The position numbers and the translations under genes were made by a program. A stretch of 64,000 nucleotides of DNA from Mucilaginibacter gossypii (GTDB taxonomy: Bacteria > Bacteroidota > Bacteroidia > Sphingobacteriales > Sphingobacteriaceae), in contig NZ_FNCG01000009.1 in NCBI RefSeq assembly GCF_900100945.1, forward strand, positions 1 through 64,000, read 5' to 3'. The notes beneath the pieces are model-generated. The model was not told the origin of the DNA. It saw only the letters and a list, made by a program, of their open reading frames with translations, and ran no database searches. This document shows, one piece after another, positions 9,086 through 18,122 of the stretch (positions are counted from its first letter, which is position 1; each line of letters starts with the position of its first letter).

Positions 9086-9527
9086 GACCTCTTTCGCTGT
9101 GCTCATTTCACTGCTAACATTCTGTCTTTTATCATGCGGCTGTAGCCGGAAAGATGAACAGAGACCGTTTCGGGCGGCGGATTCTGTTTTAACAAAGTAC
9201 CATATCAGCGACCGTAATTCAGGAACATTCTATCTCATAGCTGATGCTTCCTGTGAGTTCTGCGTTAAAAACCTGGAGTTTTTTCTGCGTAAAGTGCCCC
9301 GGACTGACAGGCATATCCTCTATACTACGGGATTTAGTAAAATACGCTATGCTGATCTCCCAATCAGAAGCATCGTGGACAGCAGTAATTTGGTGATCCT
9401 GCCAGGCTATGCGCTGTTGGAAAATGCGGCAAATTATACACATGATATCAAAGGACCCTACAAAATCGAGATCAGTGACCATCGTGTCAACGAAATCACA
9501 TCCCTGAAACTGATGGTACATAAGTAG
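9078..9527 (+). CDS. Small lipoprotein with a CxxC motif (thioredoxin-like)
   Basis: A 149-residue lipoprotein (LLSC, lipid Cys20). After a short linker, a beta strand leads into DASCEFCVKNLEFFL, with C59 and C62 at the start of a helix, the placement expected for a thioredoxin-fold active site. A full TlpA fold is not obvious: no cis-Pro motif is clear and the domain is short. Its reading frame overlaps the propeller gene by 8 nt. With the four-Cys peptide and the 610-aa thioredoxin nearby, a role in disulfide formation or reduction of the exported peptide is plausible but unproven. Confidence 0.65.
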   Translation: MNKTSFAVLISLLTFCLLSCGCSRKDEQRPFRAADSVLTKYHISDRNSGTFYLIADASCEFCVKNLEFFLRKVPRTDRHILYTTGFSKIRYADLPIRSIVDSSNLVILPGYALLENAANYTHDIKGPYKIEISDHRVNEITSLKLMVHK

Positions 9528-9574
9528 CCGGCGCCGGGCTCTTATGTGCTATACTATGTCAAGCCTCCTCATCA

Positions 9575-12500
9575 ATGACGCCCAGAAGAATTGTCATCCT
9601 TTTCGTGGTAGTGGCTTTGCTGAGCATCCTTTGTATCAGTAAACTGAAGGTAAGTTATCTGCCGGCAACTACGGTCACTAATCAGATATCTGTATATTTT
9701 GATGTTGCCGGTTCCGATCCGGAACAAACTGAGGCACTGGCGACAGAATCCCTGGAAAACGCGCTTTCGGGCATTACTGGTATCAAGAAAATATCTTCGG
9801 TATCCTCTTATAATTCGGGACGTATCGTCGTTTCATTTGAGAGCGAATCCGATCTGGATTACAAGTATTTCGAAATCATGGCGGCTGTCCGGCAATTGCG
9901 GGAACATCTTTCCCCCCGTGTTTCGTTTCCAACTGTTATCAAAGGGGATGAATTGACAAAGCTTCGACAGACGCCATTCCTCGTATATGCCGTGACGTTC
10001 AGGGAAAATGCGGAGAAGGGAAACGATTTACTGGTGTCTGTCAGACGAAAGCTGGCAGCGGTGCCAGGTATCAAGCAGGTGGAATTGTCCGGATATGCCA
10101 GTCAGCAACTTACAATCACTTACGATGAACAAAAGTTAATGGCCCTTCAGCTTCAACCATCATCGCTTTTATCAGCGATCAGTAAAAACACCTCAGAATA
10201 CTATCATGGTTTAGCTGTCTACCCGGGCCATGGAAAGTTATTTATCCGGTCGCTGCGCCCGATAAATTCACTTGATGACATCAGGAACATCCCCGTGGTT
10301 AGCCCCCGTTCAGGCCTGATCCGCCTGAAAGAACTGGCCGAAATCAGCCTCGCCGATCAGCCGGTAACCAACATATTTCGGATCAACGGGGAAAGATCGG
10401 TCAATTTGGCCATATATGCCGATGACCAAAAAAACCAGGTAAAAATGGCCGGACAGATAAAGCGGATCATCCAAGAATTTGAATCGATGCTGGCAGGCCG
10501 GTGCTCGTTCCATCTGACACACGACAACGCAGCGTACATCGCCGCGGAGCTTAGAGATAACATCATCAGAAGTTTTTTTGTCGTGGCCATACTCGTCGCT
10601 CTTTTATTTGTTTCTTATCATAACTGGCGACCGTTTGTGATTCTGACCGGGACTCTGCTGATCAACCTCGGGCTGCTCCTTTGGTGCTGCTGGGCTATGG
10701 CGATCCATATCCATCTCTATTCACTGGCGGGTATCACCATTGCTTTCGGAATCATGATTGATCACGGCATCATTATATTCGATTACTTTCATCAGGATAA
10801 AAATATCCGGTCCTACACTGCGCTACTTGGGGCCACACTCACCACTATCGCATCCCTTTTGCTGGTCTTTCTGTTGCCGGATGAAGAAAAACAAAATCTC
10901 GTTGATTTTGCGACGATTATCTGCATCGCCCTCGTATCCTCGCTCCTAACGAACCTTTTATTCACGACTGCGCTTTATCGGCTGCTTTATCGCACCGGTC
11001 ATGGACAACCGTCCCTGGGGGCCGCGAAACAAAATAAAGCCGGCTTTGAGCGGTCGCACCGGCTTTATTTTTGCATGATCGAAAGAATCAGCGGAATCAG
11101 GAAGACATTTCTTGTAATCGTGACCTTATCTTTTGGAACTCCTTTTTTCCTCCTTCCGGAAAAAATTGAAAGCGCTCCGCTTTACAACCGGACCATAGGC
11201 TCGGCACTTTACCAGCAAGGTATCCGGCCGTACCTGGATAAATACACGGGCGGCGCGCTCCGGCTATTTAAAGTAAATGTATTTGACGGAAGCGGCTTTC
11301 GTGACGCGGGAAAGACCAGACTGATCATCAGTGCTGAAATGCCCGCGGGGAAACCATTAAGCGAAATGGACAAGCTTTTTACGACACTGGAAAGCATTTT
11401 AAAGCCTTACAATTGCATTGATAAATGCATCACCCGGATCTCATCCCCGCAGCAGGGCGTAATGGAGGTTCTGTTCAGGAAGGGGTTCGATCATTCCGGG
11501 TATCCTGCACAAATAAAACTTTTACTTACCAATAAAGTGGTCTTTTATGGCGGAGTGGTCTGGGGAATTTATGGATCTGGCCAGGGCTTCAGTAATTCGC
11601 TGGAGAACCAGCTACCCTTTTTCAGGATCAAGATTACAGGATATGAGGCGGGAAAGCTCGATCAGATGGTCTCGGATTACGGCCAGTTACTAAGCACCAA
11701 CAAACGCGTTGGGAAAGTTGATCTTAATGACCGGTATACTTATGAAGATAAACCTGCCCAGCAATATAATTTTCATTTGAATGAAAGTGCGCTGTCTGCG
11801 CGGGGACTCAATCACGAAGATATCAACAATGCATTGGCCTGGGAGCGTGGCAGTTCCGAAAGCCCAGCCATCAAGGTGGATAATACCTTTTATTCTCTTT
11901 ATTTCCATTCCATGTCTGCCAGTTCTTTAACTGGTTGGGATTTACTTAACTCCCCGTTGTTCGTTAATGCCAGCCGTGCCATCCGGTTCAGGGATATCGG
12001 GGCGATGACTTTAGATAAAATACCTGGAGCCGTTTATAAAGAGAACAGGGCCTATGTGAGGATTGTCAGCTTTGAGTATAACGGATCTGCAGACTTCGGC
12101 GGTCGCTTTTTAGACCGAAGTATTAAGGAATTCAAAGAAAAGATCCCACAAGGGTACCTGATGCAGCGGATCGACGATTCCGGAACGAAAAAAAACGATA
12201 ATGGTCTTTATGGCAGCATCATTATGCTATTGATCGTCGTCAATTATATCATCTGCGCTATCTTGTTTGAAAATCTTTTTCGACCACTGATCATCATTTT
12301 TACCATCCTCGTTTCTTTTATCGGGATATTTCTTGTTTTCTACCTATTTGGGGTTTCTTTCGATCAGGGAGGTTATGCAGCTTTCATTATGCTCGGTGGG
12401 CTGGTAGCTAACGCCGGTATCTTTATCATCTACGACTACGACGTATTGCTTCGGAGAAACAACCCGGGACAAGCGGATCGGAACAGGATGCTGATTGCTG

Positions 12501-12718
12501 CCGTAGCGAATAGGTCGCGTACTATTTTATTGACGAGTATATCTGCGGTATGTGGTTTGATCCCGTTCCTGTTTGAGGGCAGCAGCCAGATATTCTGGTT
12601 TTCCTTTGCCGTTGGTACTCTCGGAGGGGTGATATTTTCGTTTTTCAGCATCTTTATTTTTCTTCCGGTAATGTTATGGCATAAATCCGGCTATCGGCAG
12701 GTCGAAGGAAATCTCTGA
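9575..12718 (+). CDS. Divergent RND-superfamily transporter
   Basis: A 1047-residue RND-fold protein: TM1 at about residues 7-24, a porter half starting ISVYFDVAGSDPEQTEALAT, then TM segments, and a second porter half from about 545. It differs from a classic pump: the TM4 motif is GIMIDHGIIIFDYF (D396-H397) and the TM11 motif is GGLVANAGIFIIYDYD. The N-terminus is very short before TM1. No adaptor or TolC gene accompanies it; the only ones nearby are in the opposite arm of the locus. It may use that adaptor/TolC pair or work without them. No start alternative with a better context was found; the gap to the lipoprotein gene is 47 nt. Confidence 0.85.
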   Translation: MTPRRIVILFVVVALLSILCISKLKVSYLPATTVTNQISVYFDVAGSDPEQTEALATESLENALSGITGIKKISSVSSYNSGRIVVSFESESDLDYKYFEIMAAVRQLREHLSPRVSFPTVIKGDELTKLRQTPFLVYAVTFRENAEKGNDLLVSVRRKLAAVPGIKQVELSGYASQQLTITYDEQKLMALQLQPSSLLSAISKNTSEYYHGLAVYPGHGKLFIRSLRPINSLDDIRNIPVVSPRSGLIRLKELAEISLADQPVTNIFRINGERSVNLAIYADDQKNQVKMAGQIKRIIQEFESMLAGRCSFHLTHDNAAYIAAELRDNIIRSFFVVAILVALLFVSYHNWRPFVILTGTLLINLGLLLWCCWAMAIHIHLYSLAGITIAFGIMIDHGIIIFDYFHQDKNIRSYTALLGATLTTIASLLLVFLLPDEEKQNLVDFATIICIALVSSLLTNLLFTTALYRLLYRTGHGQPSLGAAKQNKAGFERSHRLYFCMIERISGIRKTFLVIVTLSFGTPFFLLPEKIESAPLYNRTIGSALYQQGIRPYLDKYTGGALRLFKVNVFDGSGFRDAGKTRLIISAEMPAGKPLSEMDKLFTTLESILKPYNCIDKCITRISSPQQGVMEVLFRKGFDHSGYPAQIKLLLTNKVVFYGGVVWGIYGSGQGFSNSLENQLPFFRIKITGYEAGKLDQMVSDYGQLLSTNKRVGKVDLNDRYTYEDKPAQQYNFHLNESALSARGLNHEDINNALAWERGSSESPAIKVDNTFYSLYFHSMSASSLTGWDLLNSPLFVNASRAIRFRDIGAMTLDKIPGAVYKENRAYVRIVSFEYNGSADFGGRFLDRSIKEFKEKIPQGYLMQRIDDSGTKKNDNGLYGSIIMLLIVVNYIICAILFENLFRPLIIIFTILVSFIGIFLVFYLFGVSFDQGGYAAFIMLGGLVANAGIFIIYDYDVLLRRNNPGQADRNRMLIAAVANRSRTILLTSISAVCGLIPFLFEGSSQIFWFSFAVGTLGGVIFSFFSIFIFLPVMLWHKSGYRQVEGNL

Positions 12719-12917
12719 ACCACTTCCTGAAGCTTTGATGATCATTGTCAATATCATTCATCCGCTGATCTAGGGCATTTGTCAACTTTTTAGCCGTATT
12801 CGTCATTTGTCCAGAAATCCAACCCTCTATTTTTCATACTTTAAAGCAAATAAAAGCCGGGTATGCCGGAGCTCGAATGTCTTTTTAACCTATGTTTATC
12901 ACATCCCCCCAATAAAT

Positions 12918-13643
12918 ATGTTAAAGTGCTGTATTATCGAAGATCAACCATGTTACTCGACACAGGTTATTAAAAATCATATTAGTGATACGCTCGGCCT
13001 CGAATTTGCAGGTTCTTTCACTGGCTTCGGGAAGGGCTTTGACCAGGTAAGGCGGTCAATACCGGATGTTTGTTTCATTAACGCCAGTATGCAGCGGATA
13101 GCGGAGGCTGATCCGGCCGGAATGATCGGAAGCCTGACTACCATTGTGCTGATTACCGAAGAACCGAATTACGCGCTGGAAGCTTACGATAATGAGTTTT
13201 TTGATTACCTGCTCATGCCGGTATCTTATAAACGCTTCTTACAGTGTATGAACAGCCTGAAGAAATTGGCGAAAAGGCTAAATGGTTACTCCCGGGAAAA
13301 TCATTTCTTCATCCGTGCAGAATCCCGCGGCAAATTCATCAGGATCAATTATTCTGACATCATATTTATAGAAGGCGCCCTGAATTATATACAGATACAT
13401 CTCACAGACGGGACCAAGCATAAGACATATATTTCCCTTACTGATATCTACATGAATTTAAGCCAGTTAAAATTCACCAGGATTCACCGCTCATACATCA
13501 TCAATAACGAAATGATCACGGAAGTTAACGGTAACGAGGTGACGGTAAACGGCAAATTTACATTCGGCATCGGGGCGGCCTATAAAAATGGTTTCTTTGA
13601 AAGTCTCACAACCAAGGTGATCGGAGCCAGAAAAACGGCCTGA
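12918..13643 (+). CDS. LytTR regulator with a degenerate receiver domain
   Basis: 241 residues from the ATG at 12918 (MLKCCIIEDQ); a longer frame upstream has no family resemblance. Residues 1-115 form a CheY-like receiver and about 140-235 a LytTR DNA-binding domain (FIEGALNYIQIHLTDG, FTRIHRSYIIN). The acidic pair (E8, D9) is kept, but the phospho-acceptor Asp is Asn55 (DVCFINASM) and the conserved Lys is Met100 (DYLLMPVS). It therefore should not be phosphorylated in the usual way and may act constitutively or respond to a ligand. No histidine kinase lies directly beside it. It faces the thioredoxin gene tail to tail, 16 nt apart. Confidence 0.85.
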   Translation: MLKCCIIEDQPCYSTQVIKNHISDTLGLEFAGSFTGFGKGFDQVRRSIPDVCFINASMQRIAEADPAGMIGSLTTIVLITEEPNYALEAYDNEFFDYLLMPVSYKRFLQCMNSLKKLAKRLNGYSRENHFFIRAESRGKFIRINYSDIIFIEGALNYIQIHLTDGTKHKTYISLTDIYMNLSQLKFTRIHRSYIINNEMITEVNGNEVTVNGKFTFGIGAAYKNGFFESLTTKVIGARKTA

Positions 13644-13659
13644 CCTCTGATATCGATGC

Positions 13660-15492
13660 TCACCCCCCGTCAGTATTGTCTTTAATGAGCTGGTATAGGT
13701 ATGTGCCCAGATCCTCCCTTGCCCCAATCGATCTGTCAAGGACAGCGCCGTTTTTACCGATGACGATATGTGCCGGAAGGACGTTGGTACCGAACGACTT
13801 GCCGAGATCACCATCATAACGCAGAATAGTATAGCTGAACGGATGTCGATTCAAAAAATACCGCAGGTGTTCTGCCCCATCCGTTGTAATGCCCAGGAAA
13901 ACAACATCTGTCTTGTCATTGAAGGAATTGACCAGGTTATTTAACTGCGATATTTCGGCTACACAAGGCGCGCAGCTGATGCTCCACAGATTAATCACAA
14001 TAATCTTATCCTTGAAGTCACCGATCCGAACAGGAACTCCGCCAATTGATGAGGTCAACAAATCCAGTATGTGCACGGCGGATTCACCACCCTGATTTGT
14101 AGTTGCACGCTTCTTCAACGAAGCTGCAAATAATTCAAATGTCCTTTTAGCTGCCGCGTCCGCTGAAAACAATAACCGGAGCGAGTCCAGCTTTATGGAA
14201 GGTGCCGCCGCATTATATAACACCCTGTAATCTTCTATAGATCGCTGATAATCCCTGCTAAGCCTGTACGCCTCAGCTCGGACGCTCAGGATCAACCTTT
14301 TGAAATTTCCCTCTATACTGGTTCCGTTGATCATATGCATCGCCATGCTGGCCTGGGCGACCGATTGACGATAGTCCTTCTGTGCCAATGCAAGCCTGGC
14401 CAAATCCAGGCGGGTTAGTGATAAATAGAGCTGATATTCGCCAGGCGTTACACCGCCTTCCCGATAGACACTACCGCTTCGGAAGTAAGCCAGTTCCTGC
14501 CTTAGCAGTACACGGCATCTGTCAGTTTTTTTCCGGCGCGCGATATATAATTCAGGAAGCCTGTTCAAATCATAATAATGAAGTGTACCGGTACGGCATG
14601 TTGCCCTCCTTACTTTTTCAAAAGCTTCAACGGGGATGGACAGATCATCCTTAAGTGCGTTCCACACGTCGGGGTCCCGTGATATTTCCGCAGCGGGGTA
14701 CTTCATGAAGATCCGCTTGATTAAAGGCAGGATATCCTCCCCTGGGCCGCGTCCAGAAGCTTTATAATGCTCATAATTATAAATGCTGAAAGCAAAATCC
14801 GATTCTGCACTTGTGGGAAAATCATTAAGGGCCTTTGTTAGGTATTCTTTTCCCGCCAAAGGGTCTCCATTTTTCACAGCTGCAATGCATAAAGCAGTCA
14901 GCAATCCGGCATTGCTCGTCGTTCTACTATGCCGGTAGTAGTACTCCAGGCGCCTGCGGAGCCCGGCTATTTGTAGTTGGCCCGAGCTGTCCGGCCTGAT
15001 CATCGATACAATGTTAATGTATTTGGCATAGGCCAGGAAATTATTCGTATAACGCACGATCTCCCGCAGGAAAATACTGTCCGGCTTATCCGTATACAGG
15101 GTTTGAAGAAAGGCGCCGCGGACTGGTACCCGGGTGTCCCTGGTGTAAACCGGGGACTCAGTCGCCGAACGCCGCGCATCTTTAGTCCTGTCGTAAAATA
15201 CCGCCTGAAGCGATGCAGCATCCTTAGGAATCCTGAAGTAGGCCACAAAAAGTTTTTGTACCCTTCTAAGCCTGGGATGGTAGGTTCGCAGACTACCATC
15301 CTGAAAATAAGATGTTACCCTTATAAAGAGCTTGTTATGGCCATTTAGTTCAGCGCCAGGCGCCCCTGTGTTATAACTGAAACGCATTGTTTCTCCTGCT
15401 GCAGGCTTCCGGGCATCCCTGTTCCCTGGCTGCGCCGTCGCCAGGAGAGGCAACAAGCAGACGATCAAAGCAACAGCACTAGTTCTAACCAT
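13660..15492 (-). CDS. TlpA-like thioredoxin with long N-terminal helical region
   Basis: A 610-residue exported protein (signal MVRTSAVALIVCLLPLLATA then Gln). Residues about 30-150 are beta-rich, as in DUF4369-type leaders of Bacteroidota thioredoxins. About 150-450 is helical with TPR-like spacing. The C-terminal 150 residues form a TlpA/ResA domain: DFKDKIIVINLWSISCAPC with C507 and C510, and the cis-Pro segment TNVLPAHIVIG. Such proteins act in the periplasm as thiol-disulfide reductases. It is transcribed against the plus-strand peptide arm but lies between two LytTR genes, suggesting it belongs to the same functional locus. Confidence 0.85.
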   Translation of the reverse strand: MVRTSAVALIVCLLPLLATAQPGNRDARKPAAGETMRFSYNTGAPGAELNGHNKLFIRVTSYFQDGSLRTYHPRLRRVQKLFVAYFRIPKDAASLQAVFYDRTKDARRSATESPVYTRDTRVPVRGAFLQTLYTDKPDSIFLREIVRYTNNFLAYAKYINIVSMIRPDSSGQLQIAGLRRRLEYYYRHSRTTSNAGLLTALCIAAVKNGDPLAGKEYLTKALNDFPTSAESDFAFSIYNYEHYKASGRGPGEDILPLIKRIFMKYPAAEISRDPDVWNALKDDLSIPVEAFEKVRRATCRTGTLHYYDLNRLPELYIARRKKTDRCRVLLRQELAYFRSGSVYREGGVTPGEYQLYLSLTRLDLARLALAQKDYRQSVAQASMAMHMINGTSIEGNFKRLILSVRAEAYRLSRDYQRSIEDYRVLYNAAAPSIKLDSLRLLFSADAAAKRTFELFAASLKKRATTNQGGESAVHILDLLTSSIGGVPVRIGDFKDKIIVINLWSISCAPCVAEISQLNNLVNSFNDKTDVVFLGITTDGAEHLRYFLNRHPFSYTILRYDGDLGKSFGTNVLPAHIVIGKNGAVLDRSIGAREDLGTYLYQLIKDNTDGG

Positions 15493-15689
15493 TTTTTAAT
15501 TTTTCATAAATTGACTACAAACATGCCTGAAGTGCAAAATATTTTGATTACTAGTAGTCCACAACGGATGAGGCTTTGTTTTGGACCTCTGAATCGAATT
15601 TATGCTATAAAAAACATCGCCCGTCATTTATTTCCATCGCTTTGTCAGGAAAATCCGGTAATTAGTGGGAATTACCTTATATTCATCAC

Positions 15690-16790
15690 ATGAAATGGCT
15701 GAAAACCTTATGGGACCGATCTTTTACAGAAACGCCCTACCGAATTATTTTGCATAGCTGTTTTTGGTTTATTCTCCTCTTTTTCGGAATGGGGGAAAGT
15801 ACCAGTGTCCGTATTGATCTGCAGCAACGCCTTTCTGTATCTTTGGTGGGGGTATTCTTTTCGCTTTTCCTATATTACCCGCTTGTGTATTTTATTTTGC
15901 CATTGCTCCGCCATAAAAAATGGTTATCGGCATTGTTTTTTTTTTTATTGTATTACCTGGCGGCCGTGCTGCTTCGCGATTATCATATCAAACTGGTCGT
16001 CGGCTTTTACAATCTCAAAAATACCTGGGTAATCGGGGGGGATTTCTGGGAGCGTTTGCGTAGCAGCCGGTTTAACCTCACAATCCTGACCGAAATTTTA
16101 TTCAGCAGTATACCCAGCATGCTTCAGGTTATTTATATACCGTTGTCCATTAAATTTATCCGCTACGCTTACCAATCGGCAATCAGGCAAGCCTGGCTAG
16201 CCAGAGAAAACGCCCAGTTACAGCTATCCACTCTTAAGGCACAGATCAATCCGCATTTTTTTTTTAATACACTGAATAATTTACAATCATTTATAGTCCG
16301 GAACGAAAAAGCCAAGTCCGTCGACCTCCTGATCAAACTGGGTGAATTTATGCGGTCAACATTATATGATTGCAATGAAGATTTTATAACTATGTCCCAA
16401 GAGATTTCCCTGCTCCGCAATTATATCGCCATCGAACTCGTCCGTTTCGCTGAAAAGGCTGATATCAGGATCAATCTGGCTGATCAGGATCCAGATTATC
16501 AGATTCCTCCGTTTATCTTTCTGCCTTTTATCGAGAATACCTTTAAATACGGAGGGGCATTGCCTACCAACGAGATCGACATCCACGTGGAACTGGTTAA
16601 TGGGTCCGAAGCTATCTTACTTAAAATAAACAACCGATACCACAAAAAAACAGATTTAATTGCCAGTGGCGGTATCGGCCTGCAAAATGTGCGGATGCGC
16701 CTGGATCATTATTATAAAGCAAAACACCAATTGTTAATAAATCAAGCGGATGATTTTTTCTCAGTAGAATTACAAATTGATAAATCATGA
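15690..16790 (+). CDS. LytS/YpdA-type sensor histidine kinase
   Basis: 366 residues with four predicted TM helices in the first 160 (around 20-35, 50-72, 78-96, 130-155) and almost no periplasmic loop, so it probably senses a membrane-linked or intramembrane cue. The cytoplasmic part has the His_kinase motif AQINPHFFFNTLNNL (His189 the likely phospho-acceptor), the N-box FIENTFKYG and the G-box GGIGLQNVRMRL. Its stop overlaps the start of the next response regulator as ATGA, so the two are co-translated as a two-component pair. Confidence 0.92.
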   Translation: MKWLKTLWDRSFTETPYRIILHSCFWFILLFFGMGESTSVRIDLQQRLSVSLVGVFFSLFLYYPLVYFILPLLRHKKWLSALFFFLLYYLAAVLLRDYHIKLVVGFYNLKNTWVIGGDFWERLRSSRFNLTILTEILFSSIPSMLQVIYIPLSIKFIRYAYQSAIRQAWLARENAQLQLSTLKAQINPHFFFNTLNNLQSFIVRNEKAKSVDLLIKLGEFMRSTLYDCNEDFITMSQEISLLRNYIAIELVRFAEKADIRINLADQDPDYQIPPFIFLPFIENTFKYGGALPTNEIDIHVELVNGSEAILLKINNRYHKKTDLIASGGIGLQNVRMRLDHYYKAKHQLLINQADDFFSVELQIDKS

Positions 16791-17476
16791 ATTATTTGAT
16801 CGTTGATGATGAACCACAGGCGCGTAAATTACTGCAGGCCTATATGGAAAACCTGAGTACCTTCCATTTGGTAAGGGAATGTGAAAATGTTATGGAAGCC
16901 TTTGAAGCCTTACACAGCGAGAAGATCGATATGATGTTCCTGGATATTAAAATGCCCATCATCTCGGGAACCGATTTTCTGCGGTCTCTGAAAAATCCGC
17001 CCTTGGTCATTTTTACCACTGCTTATAACAAGTATGCGATCGAAGGTTATGAACTGAATGTGGTCGACTATTTGTTGAAACCTATCGCATTGCCTAGGTT
17101 GCTGTTGGCGCTCGAAAAAGTTCAGGACCGTTTCAGGCAGAGACCAGTTCCGACGGTTCAGTTTAGCAGCTATTTTTTTGTCAAGGTCGGACTCAAGCTG
17201 CTTAAAGTGAATTTCGAAGAGATCTTATTGATCGAAGGCATGCAAAATTATTGTAAACTGCATTTGAAAGACAAGGTGCTGGTAGCTGGCACCACCATGA
17301 AAGCGATGGCCGAAACCTTACCATCAGCAAGCTTCATCAGGGTACACCGATCCTATATCGTACCAGTTATAACGATCAAAGCGATCAACGGGAACACGAT
17401 AGAAACTTCTTACAAAGAGGTGCCTATAGGAGTGAACTATCGTTCCGCAATTCTAAAATACGCCAACCCGAAGTAA
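16787..17476 (+). CDS. LytTR-family response regulator
   Basis: 229 residues: a canonical receiver (DDE at 7-9, phospho-acceptor Asp53 in MFLDIKMP, Thr in VIFTTAY, Lys98 in YLLKPI) followed by a LytTR DNA-binding domain (about 130-225; LLIEGMQNYCKLHLKD, FIRVHRSYIVP). It is the cognate partner of the LytS-like kinase by the 4-nt overlap. Unlike the LytTR protein at 12.9 kb it keeps all phosphorylation residues, so the two regulators probably play different roles, perhaps at the direct repeat in the 7.4-kb intergenic region. Confidence 0.93.
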   Translation: MNYLIVDDEPQARKLLQAYMENLSTFHLVRECENVMEAFEALHSEKIDMMFLDIKMPIISGTDFLRSLKNPPLVIFTTAYNKYAIEGYELNVVDYLLKPIALPRLLLALEKVQDRFRQRPVPTVQFSSYFFVKVGLKLLKVNFEEILLIEGMQNYCKLHLKDKVLVAGTTMKAMAETLPSASFIRVHRSYIVPVITIKAINGNTIETSYKEVPIGVNYRSAILKYANPK

Positions 17477-17740
17477 GTTAATACGATTATATAAACCGTA
17501 AAAAATCAAAGCATCTGTCGATAGCTCTGCAATGAATTTAAAGTTTACAGACAGTCCTACTCGCTGGGGCGAGATGTTAAAGGCACAAAGTATAGAATAA
17601 TTAGCGATCAGTGGATAAACCACAGTCTATTGACCCCTGTCGGCCGATTTGTCTTTGACCACTTTCTATTTTTGTAATCAAGCAGTTAGAAATGCAAACA
17701 AAATTGGCGAGGTGGGGTCAACCAAAATATTTTTTCCATG
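17477..17740. other. Intergenic, no gene seen
   Basis: No coding frame with recognisable character between the LytTR gene and the terminator at 17741. Confidence 0.5.
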
Positions 17741-17773
17741 TAGCCCTGTTAAAACCTTTTTTTAACAGGGCTA
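17741..17773. terminator. Strong hairpin terminator
   Basis: TAGCCCTGTTAAAA (17741-17754) and its exact complement (17760-17773) form a 14-bp stem with a 5-nt loop. A/T tracts in the stem allow termination in either direction. It closes the ohrR-ohr operon on the minus strand. Confidence 0.7.
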
Positions 17774-17785
17774 CTAACAAGGAAT

Positions 17786-18098
17786 TTATTTCACCTCTAT
17801 CACGAAGCCTTCAACCGGGTTGCACACTTTTTTCATAGTTTTGCCCGATGCTTACCTTTGCAATGACAGCGGTGTTACCGGCAGCAGCCTTTTCTTGTTT
17901 GATCACTAAATTGAGGGCGCTGTCAAAACAGACTGCGTAACCTGCCTCGAATAATTGCTCGGGATTGGTATGATCGTCATCTGCGCCGCCAAGTACTTTG
18001 GGCACCCTAACTTCCAGGTCTAATACCCCCGTTGCTACTTTTTACATGACCATTGCGGCCTCCGGTTGCAGTCGCATCCACGTATATAATGTTTTCAT
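17786..18098 (-). pseudogene. ohr: Organic hydroperoxide resistance protein (OsmC/Ohr), decayed
   Basis: Three frames together read as an Ohr protein: MKTLYT, then VDATATGGRNGHVKSS, then VLDLEVRVPKVLGG with the peroxidatic Cys region EAGYAVCFDSALNLV. The first frame change needs one missing base near 18082. The second is an extra base in a run of five C at 18026-18030. The end is also abnormal: after KVSIGQN the conserved segment with the second catalytic Cys is gone and the frame soon stops, although a tail resembling the family C-terminus (EGFVIEVK) remains in another frame. It is the last gene of an operon with an intact ohrR-like gene. Confidence 0.75.
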
Positions 18099-18122
18099 TT
18101 CTTAAAAAGGTTTTCTTAATAA

